From NCBI RefSeq assembly GCF_002994745.2, contig NC_037091.1, forward strand, positions 22,883,789 through 22,947,788: DNA of 64,000 bases, read 5' to 3'. Source of the stretch: Rosa chinensis. Its lineage: Eukaryota > Streptophyta > Magnoliopsida > Rosales > Rosaceae. The notes beneath the pieces were generated by a model. It saw nothing but the letters and a program-made list of their open reading frames with translations. It did not search any database and was not told the DNA's origin. Position numbers and translations under genes: made by a program. Below are positions 57,878-64,000 of the stretch, in pieces; position 1 is the stretch's first letter, and every line of letters starts with the position of its first letter.

Positions 57878-58645
57878 GTCTGAGATTATGTTAAAAAAAG
57901 AACATATATTTTGGAAATTCTGTAACTATAGAAATTATTTCCAGCTTGCAAGCTTGTTGCATTGTTTTTGGTAGCTGGGTTGTGGTTTTTTGTTTCTTTT
58001 CTTGAATATGATAATCCTTGGCAAATTATCATTTCTAGCTTCACTTTTTGTGCTCACAGTTAGCTTTGTTAATTGAATGTCTATAGTTATAATGTAAACA
58101 AGTATCGATCCTTGTTCTGAGTATAAGGCAGCTGCAATGTGATCTGTGGTTCGATCTATACTAAGTTTCGCTCTTGAAATATGTCATCTTCTCTAAATTT
58201 CTGTGTTTGTGTTGTCTGCAGATTGCAAGAATTATATGGAACAATGGTTGTCTTCTCTTCAAAACTTTGATGCCTCAATTAGCTGATATATCGAGAGGAT
58301 TATCCTCTTAAAGAATCAGAGCTGTTACATAATTGGCTAAATTAAAGCTTCTGCTACATATCTCTCTAGATTAGTATAGTTACTCTAGATAGTAGTTTTT
58401 TGCCTTATGTTTATTGAGCTGATGCTCATTAGGTTTATGTATGAAACAATTATGGATGTATCTGTTGGTTGTAATGACATATTGAATAATATATGCCAAT
58501 TGTGTAGTTTCTAGATTACATCCTAATAGGAATACGAATGTGACATCTGAAATACCATGCAACCACCACTAAATCAAAGCCAAAATATGTTGTTGGAGCT
58601 ACTTAAGAACAATAGAATTCAGGAACAATCTATTGTTATTTTTTC
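57878..58645. other. Intergenic, no feature recognised
   Basis: AT-rich sequence. Open frames are short and no element ends are supported. Confidence 0.4.
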
Positions 58646-58915
58646 ACTCAAACAACAGAAAATTGTGGTCTTACAATAAAAACAAAGACAAAAATATATA
58701 AACTTTTCTTGACTGAAAACAAAAACAACGACATATAATTGTATCTTAAATGAATGTACAACAACAAATAATTGTCTTGTGTTAGTAGTTTAACTAACAG
58801 TTAACTGTTAGTTATTTCCCACTCAAACAACAGAAAATTGTGGCCTTACAGTAAAAACAAAGACAAAAATATATAAACTTTCGTTGACTCAAAACAAAAA
58901 CAACAACATATAATT
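58646..58915 (+). repeat. Tandem duplication with 175-bp step
   Basis: A block of about 90 bases beginning ACTCAAACAACAGAAAATTG at 58646 recurs at 58821 with a few substitutions, separated by unique sequence containing TTAACTAACAGTTAACTGTTAGTT. Confidence 0.8.
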
Positions 58916-58957
58916 ATTTTTTACTAATTTACCCGGATCATTTTTGTGTGAAGGATC

Positions 58958-60222
58958 TAGTGACAGGGAAGACGCGTTTCTAGGGAAAATGTAGCAATGG
59001 TCTCTATCCTATATGCTTTTCTCGTGGAAGTCCTCTTGCTTTTCTAGGTATTCAAGTCAATGCTCAAGTATGGCACTTGAGGCTTGGTCATCCATCTCAG
59101 CCTATTTTGAAGCAACTTTTAAATAAAGAGGTTTTACCTCTATTAGAATCCAGTTCTATGTCCTTTTGCTCATCATGTCCATTGGGCAAGTCTACAAAAT
59201 TGCCTTTTTCATTGTCCGAGTCTGTTTCTCATTTTCCTTTCGAACTAGTTCATTCTGATGCGTGGTCATCTTCCAAATTATCAATTCAAGGATTCAAATA
59301 TTATGTTTTGTTTGTGGATGATTTTTCTAGATATTCATGGATCTTTCCAATGAAGTTTAAGCATGAAATTTATTCCATCTTTGTTATTTTCTTTGCTTAT
59401 GTTCAGAATCAATTCAATTGCACCATAAAATCATTTCAAACTGATGGTGGGGGTGAATATGTTAATGGAAACTTTAAACAATTTTTACTTTCCAAAGGCA
59501 TTAACCATCGAATTTCATGCCCACACCATCCTGAACAAAATGGGCATGCAGAGAGAAAACATTGTCACCTTGTTGATATTGGACTTACCTTACTTGCTCA
59601 TGCATCTATGCCATCTCAATATTGGGTTGAGGCTTTAAACACTGCTCTATCTCATAAATAGGTTGCCCACTAGCTTGTGTTTTAAAATTTTCTTCTCCTT
59701 ATGAAAAATTATTCCAATATGCCCCTGCTTATGATTATCTGCGCACATTCGGTTGCGCTTGCTTTCCTTGCTTACGTCCATATAATGATCATAAGTTAGC
59801 TCTTAGGTCCAAGCAGTGTATTTTTATTGGTTATTCCCTCAATCATCATGGATATGGGTGTCTAGAGTTGTCTACAGGTAGAGTTTATTTGTCAAAACAT
59901 GTCAACTTTAATGAAAATTCTTTTCCTTTTTGTGAGACTATTGCTATTGCACCTGCACTTGAAGCCCCCCTTCTCAAACTATTATCTCACCTTCTCCTCC
60001 CTCCCCATCATCCATAAGACCATCCATAACTCCAACATCCCCAATATCACCCACCATTCCTCCAGCACCTTCCCCATCACCCTTACCTGCATTATCAACT
60101 ACTTCACCACCGCCCAGTGGAGTTCAACATAATGTTCCAGGTGCTACTTCTACTTTGCATAATATGCTCACTCGTGGTAAATGTGGTATTAAGAAACCAA
60201 ATCCTAAATATGATGTTCTTGC
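58958..60222 (+). pseudogene. Ty1/Copia integrase fragment, interrupted by another Copia
   Basis: After an upstream stop, the frame at 59077-59661 carries the pre-integrase zinc region (LRLGHPSQPILKQLLN, CSSCPLGKSTKLPF) and the integrase core with Asp in ELVHSDAWSS, Asp in FQTDGGGEYV and Glu in QNGHAERKH. A stop at 59659 and frameshifts follow, but the C-terminal part (TFGCACFPCLRPYNDHKLAL, KQCIFIGYS) and a Ser/Pro-rich linker are readable to about 60222. There the LTR of another element begins. The reverse transcriptase half would lie beyond the right edge. Confidence 0.85.
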
Positions 60223-60675
60223 TGTTAGGAATTTGACCTAAAATTCCTCTTGCGGAAGCAGACAAGTGCAAAACAATATAGATAAACGATCGAGAAAACA
60301 AACACGAACTTGTTAACGAGGTTCAGCAAAGAACTTTGCCTATGTCCCCGGGCTGCTTGGGTTTCACTATAGAAGAAGAAGAATACACGAACAAGAATAC
60401 AAGAATCTCTCACAAGAAGTTATCACCAACTCTCAAGACCTCACTTGCTCTCTCTGTTTAATGCTTCAAAGACTTGATCTACTACTACAACCTATGCCCT
60501 TATTTATAGATATCTAACTAGACCCTATAAGACATTGGAAACCTATTCCGAATAGACATAGAAACCATTACCAAGTAGGATTATGTAAGCAGGTAGGAAA
60601 CAATCAAAAAACTCCTCTTTGATCAAGGATTAACAAATCCTTATCCTATGTGGAATCGGATCCACACACCCAACA
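60223..60675 (-). repeat. 3' LTR of the Tork-like Copia element
   Basis: Minus-strand ends are TGTTGGGTGTGTGGATCC (60675) and GGTCAAATTCCTAACA (60223). A purine stretch (AAGTGGAAGAT) precedes it at 60676-60686. It contains a TATA-like CCTTATTTATAG near 60508. Confidence 0.85.
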
Positions 60676-60775
60676 ATCTTCCACTTGGAGCCGATTACGC
60701 TAGTAGCTAACATTCTTCAATACTCTTCAATCATAGCCAACACAAAACCCATTATCACAGCCAACATCTCCTTCT

Positions 60776-62110
60776 TCAAACTTGGAGACCAACTGAAGCC
60801 AAGCACAGCTTCAGTTTACTTATTGACATAGACTTAGTCAACATATCAGCAGGATTCTCACTTCCTTGAATCTTCAACAATTGTAGCACTTCAGTTTCCA
60901 CGAGTTCTCGTATGTAGTGATACTTCATAGGAATGTGTTTGGTCCTTGAATGAAAAGCAGGGTTCTTTGCCAAGTGAATTGCACTTTGACTATCACTGTG
61001 CAATGCACAATTCTCTTGCTTTTTACCCAATTCCTCCAATAGACCCTTTAGCCACACCATGTCCTTACCAGCCTTTGAGACTGCTACATACTCGGACTCC
61101 GTTGTAGACAGGGCCACTTGCCCTTGCAAATTTGAGACCCAAGATACGGCAGCACCACCCACAGTATACACATAACCAGTAGTACTCCGACAAGTATCAT
61201 GATCTCCTGCCAAGTCTGCATCAACATATCCTTGTAGTTCAGCACTACCTCTCTTGAAACAAAGAGACATATTAGTAGTACCCCGAAGATACCTCATGAT
61301 CCACTTCACAGCCTCCCAATGTTGCTTTCCTGGATTACTCGTGTACCTACTCACAACTCCAACTGCATGAGCAATATCGGGTCTAGTACACACCATAGCA
61401 TACATTAAGCATCCAACTGCCGATGCATAAGGTACATTCTTCATATATTCTTTCTCTTTTTCGCTCTTGGGTGATTGTTCCTTGGACAATTTAAAGTGAC
61501 CGCCCACGGTGTTCCTACAGCCTTTGATTCATCCATATTGAATCGCTTAAGCACCTTCTCAACATACTCTGCTTGTGAAAGCTTCAGAGTACCAGCCACT
61601 TTATCACGGATAATCTTTATACCTAAGATTTTCTTCGCCTCACCCAAATCCTTCATCGCGAACTGGTTTGACATCTCTCTCTCTTCAACTTCTCAATCTC
61701 ATTGAAGTCTTCCCCAACTATCAACATATCATCCACATACAGTAAAAGAATGATATAAGATTTGTCAAACCTCTTGAAGTAACAACAGTGATCAGATTGA
61801 CATCTTGTGTAGCCACTCCCACACATGAAAGCATCAAACTTCTTATACCACTGTCTTGGGGCTTGTTTCAAGCCATAAAGGCTCTTTTGCAGTTTGCATA
61901 CCAAGTCCTCCTTACCAGGTGCTATAAAACCTTGTGGTTGCTTCATGTATATGACCTCCTTCAAATCACCATGAAGAAAAGCAGTCTTGACGTCTAGCTG
62001 CTCCAAATATAGACCTTCAGCTTCCACTAAACCAAGCACCACCCGGATTGTGGTATGTTTCACAACCGGCGAAAAGATCTCATCAAAATCAATTCCCTCC
62101 CTTTGCTAAA
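60776..62110 (-). pseudogene. Tork-like reverse transcriptase and RNase H, frameshifted
   Basis: Reverse transcriptase (62063-61653) has EQLDVKTAFLHGDLKEVIYM, KSLYGLKQAPRQWYKKFDAF and the catalytic LLLYVDDMLIVG. A shift near 61675-61680 leads into 61674-61510 (MSNQFAMKDLGEAKKILGIK). A second shift near 61505 leads into RNase H (61507-60776, 243 residues) with YVDADLAGDHDTCRSTTGYV, STTESEYVAVSKAGKDMVWL, LHSDSQSAIHLAKNPAFHSR and NPADMLTKSMS. The RNase H frame is intact to its stop. These enzymes make the cDNA. Confidence 0.9.
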
Positions 62111-63946
62111 ACCTTTCACAACCAACCTTGCTTTGTAACGTTTGCTCCCATCAACTTCTTGCTTAATTTTGTAAATCCACTTGTTATGCAATGCTTTCTT
62201 ACCTGTTGGTAACTTAGCTAACTCCCAAGTATTGTTGGACATGAGAGAGTCCATCTCATCTTGCATGGCACCCTTCCACTTAGCAGAATCTTTATGTTGC
62301 ATTGCCTCATCATAACTCACGGGTTCACCACAGTCAGCTAACAGCAAATAGTTAGCACAAGGTGAGTATCTATCAGCTGGTATTCCTTTAGTACTTCTTG
62401 ACGATACTCTTGGCACAAAAGGAGGTGTCACTGGCTCATCACTAGGAACTTGTTCTTCAGGTTGTGCGACCTCAGGAGCTTCTTGTTGTTGTCGTTCCTC
62501 CCCATGATTTCCCTTAGACACATCTTCATTGGACAATTCTTCCAACCTTGGAAACTGCCGATCTTTTCTTACAGGACTTTTAGGCTCTGCTGCTTGCCTA
62601 TTCTTGTACATCACCTCTTCATTAAAGATGACATTCCTACTCCTTACAACTTTCTTATTCTGCATATCCCAAAACCTATAGCCAAGCTCGTCACCGCCAT
62701 AGCCTATGAATATGCACTTTTGAGACTTGGGATCCAACTTGCTTCTCGCATTGGACTCAATGTGAACATATGCCACGCAACCAAACACTCTTAAATGCGA
62801 TAGGCCTATCTCTTTTCCACTCCATTTTTCCTCAGGTAGGAGATGATTCAATGGTACTGATGGTCCACGGTTAATTAAATAAGCAGCAGTATTAACCGTA
62901 TCAGCCCAAAACATGTCTGGCAATCCTGCGTGTATCCTCATACTCCTTGCGCGCTCATTCAGAGTCCTATTCATGTGTTCAGCCACTCCATTCTGCTGTG
63001 GAGTTCTTGGAATTGTCTTCTCCATCCTAATCCCATTCTCTGCACAATACTCTTTGAAATCATTATCACAGTATTCACCTCCATTATCCGACCTCAGACA
63101 TTTGATCTTCGACCCGGTCTCATTCTCTACGATCGCCTTCCACTTCTTGAAAATATCAAATACTTCCCATTTATTTTTCAAGAAATAAACCCATACTTTC
63201 CTTGTGGAGTCATCAATATAAGTCACATAGTACTTTGAGCCACCTAACGAAAGCTCTGGTGCAGGTCCCCACACGTCAGTATGAACCAACTCTAGTTTTG
63301 TATCTTTTGGTGCCTTGCCACCCTTTGAGAAACTAACAACCTTTTGCTTCCCAAATATGCAGTCTTCACAAAGCCCAATCTTCACTGAGTCCACACCATG
63401 TAGTTTACCCTTCGACTGAAGTACACCCATACCTTTCTCACTGATGTGCCCAAGTCTACGATGCCATAAGTATGCATCTTCATTTTTCTCAACGATCGTA
63501 GTGCCTTCATTGTTCTCAACAATAGCAACAATATTCAAGGTCGTATAAAATGTTCCTGTCTTGATTCCACGAGCTAACACCATAGCTCCTTTACACACCT
63601 TCCACGTACCTTTCTCAAAGGTAGTGCGACATCCTTCATCATCCAACTGACCCACAGAGATCAAATTCCTCTTCAACCGCGGTATGTGTCTAACATTGGT
63701 CAAGGTCCATGTTCCACCATTTGTCAGCGAAATATTCACATCACCCCTTCCCACAATCTCCAAGGCTCCACCATCAGCAAGAAACACTTTGCCAAAATTA
63801 CCACGTCGGTAATTCACCATGAGCTCTTGTTGTGAAGTTGAGTGAAATGACGCTCCAGAGTCTATGATCCACGACTCCAATGGTGCTTCAGTAACGCTTA
63901 GTACAAGTGCATCTGAATCAAACTCGGTTGTGTTTGCCATCTTCAT
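62060..63946 (-). pseudogene. Tork-like protease, integrase and start of reverse transcriptase
   Basis: An open frame of 628 codons. The protease motif WIIDSGASFHS lies at about residues 26-36. The pre-integrase zinc region follows (LWHRRLGHISEKGMGVLQSK, CEDCIFGKQ). The integrase core has Asp in LELVHTDVWGPA, Asp in KCLRSDNGGEY and Glu in QNGVAEHMNRT, then the C-terminal SHLRVFGCVAYVHIESNARS and KCIFIGYGGDELGY. A linker rich in Glu, Gln and Pro leads to the start of reverse transcriptase (NNTWELAKLPTGKKALHNKW). A single-base frame change near 62105-62112 ends the frame, and the reverse transcriptase continues in another frame. Upstream, 63964-64000 encodes a zinc knuckle (HCGKSGHVKRDC) of gag in frame. 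Confidence 0.92.
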
Positions 63947-64000
63947 TGTCTCCTTCCACTGGTTACAGTCTCTCTTGACATGTCCAGATTTCCCACAATG

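Larger units (their letters stand above)
60223..64000 (-). mobile_element. Ty1/Copia element (Tork-like), continues past right edge
   Basis: The 3' LTR (60223-60675), RNase H, reverse transcriptase, integrase, protease and a gag zinc knuckle appear in this order from left to right, so the element is on the minus strand. Sequence style (FAMKDLGEAKKILGIKIIRD, DMLTKSMSISKLKLC) resembles the Tork/Tnt1 group. The left target repeat would be CTTGC (60218-60222); its partner is outside. Three frameshifts in pol make this copy defective unless they are sequencing errors. Confidence 0.92.

Noticed and set aside
62450..63238. Plus-strand frames opposite the Tork-like integrase
   Set aside because: Shadows of the 628-codon minus-strand frame, which carries the full integrase motifs.

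Overview
This is a transposon-dense intergenic stretch of a flowering-plant (eudicot) nuclear genome. I see one intact host gene, a 20-exon xylose isomerase on the + strand (CDS 40574-45192), with plant-type GT-AG introns, GT microsatellites and AT-rich flanks. Almost everything else is nested mobile DNA: Ty3/Gypsy elements (Tekay-like and Tat-lineage), at least four Ty1/Copia elements or fragments, CACTA-type DNA transposons, MITEs, and short ORF-less LINE-derived insertions with A tails. I cannot name the species from sequence alone.

Layout. 1-7357: a minus-strand Tekay-like Gypsy element. It has a partial 3' LTR (1-165), an internal region reduced to a gag remnant (3489-3998), a tRNA-Met primer site (4375-4386) and a 2968-bp 5' LTR (4390-7357). 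It is interrupted by a solo LTR of another family (584-2959, target duplication ACCAT). 8279-19922: a complete plus-strand Tat-lineage Gypsy element (11.6 kb, target duplication AGAAA, LTRs 498 and 508 bp). It has sense gag-pol with two RNase H domains and a two-exon antisense ORF. 20470-27350: a nested block whose core is a CACTA element (21155-26839) carrying captured host exons, including glutathione reductase. 27408-35888: a complete minus-strand Copia element (target duplication AAAAG) with a LINE-derived insertion in its leader. 36064-38390: MITEs and another LINE copy.

From 40137 to about 45220 lies the xylose isomerase gene with its TATA box, 5'-UTR intron and poly(A) signal. From 46340 on come an Athila-like LTR remnant, a truncated Copia RNase H fragment with a short LTR, two CACTA-like ends with exon-like contents (47797 and 50142), and a TTA-flanked MITE carrying a LINE copy (55731-57874). 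The window ends with a plus-strand Copia fragment (58958-60222) broken by a minus-strand Tork-like Copia element (60223 to beyond the right edge).

The most unusual signal is structural. Two different LTR families carry arrays of short stem-loops whose loop sequence is constant while the stem arms vary together and stay complementary (2077-2364 with loop core GGCAGTCCC; 4850-5452 with loop core CAACTCAC). The 3' non-coding region of the Tat element has a third array of 59-bp units, each with a palindrome. The element genes are mostly broken by stops or frameshifts. Only the xylose isomerase gene looks fully functional.
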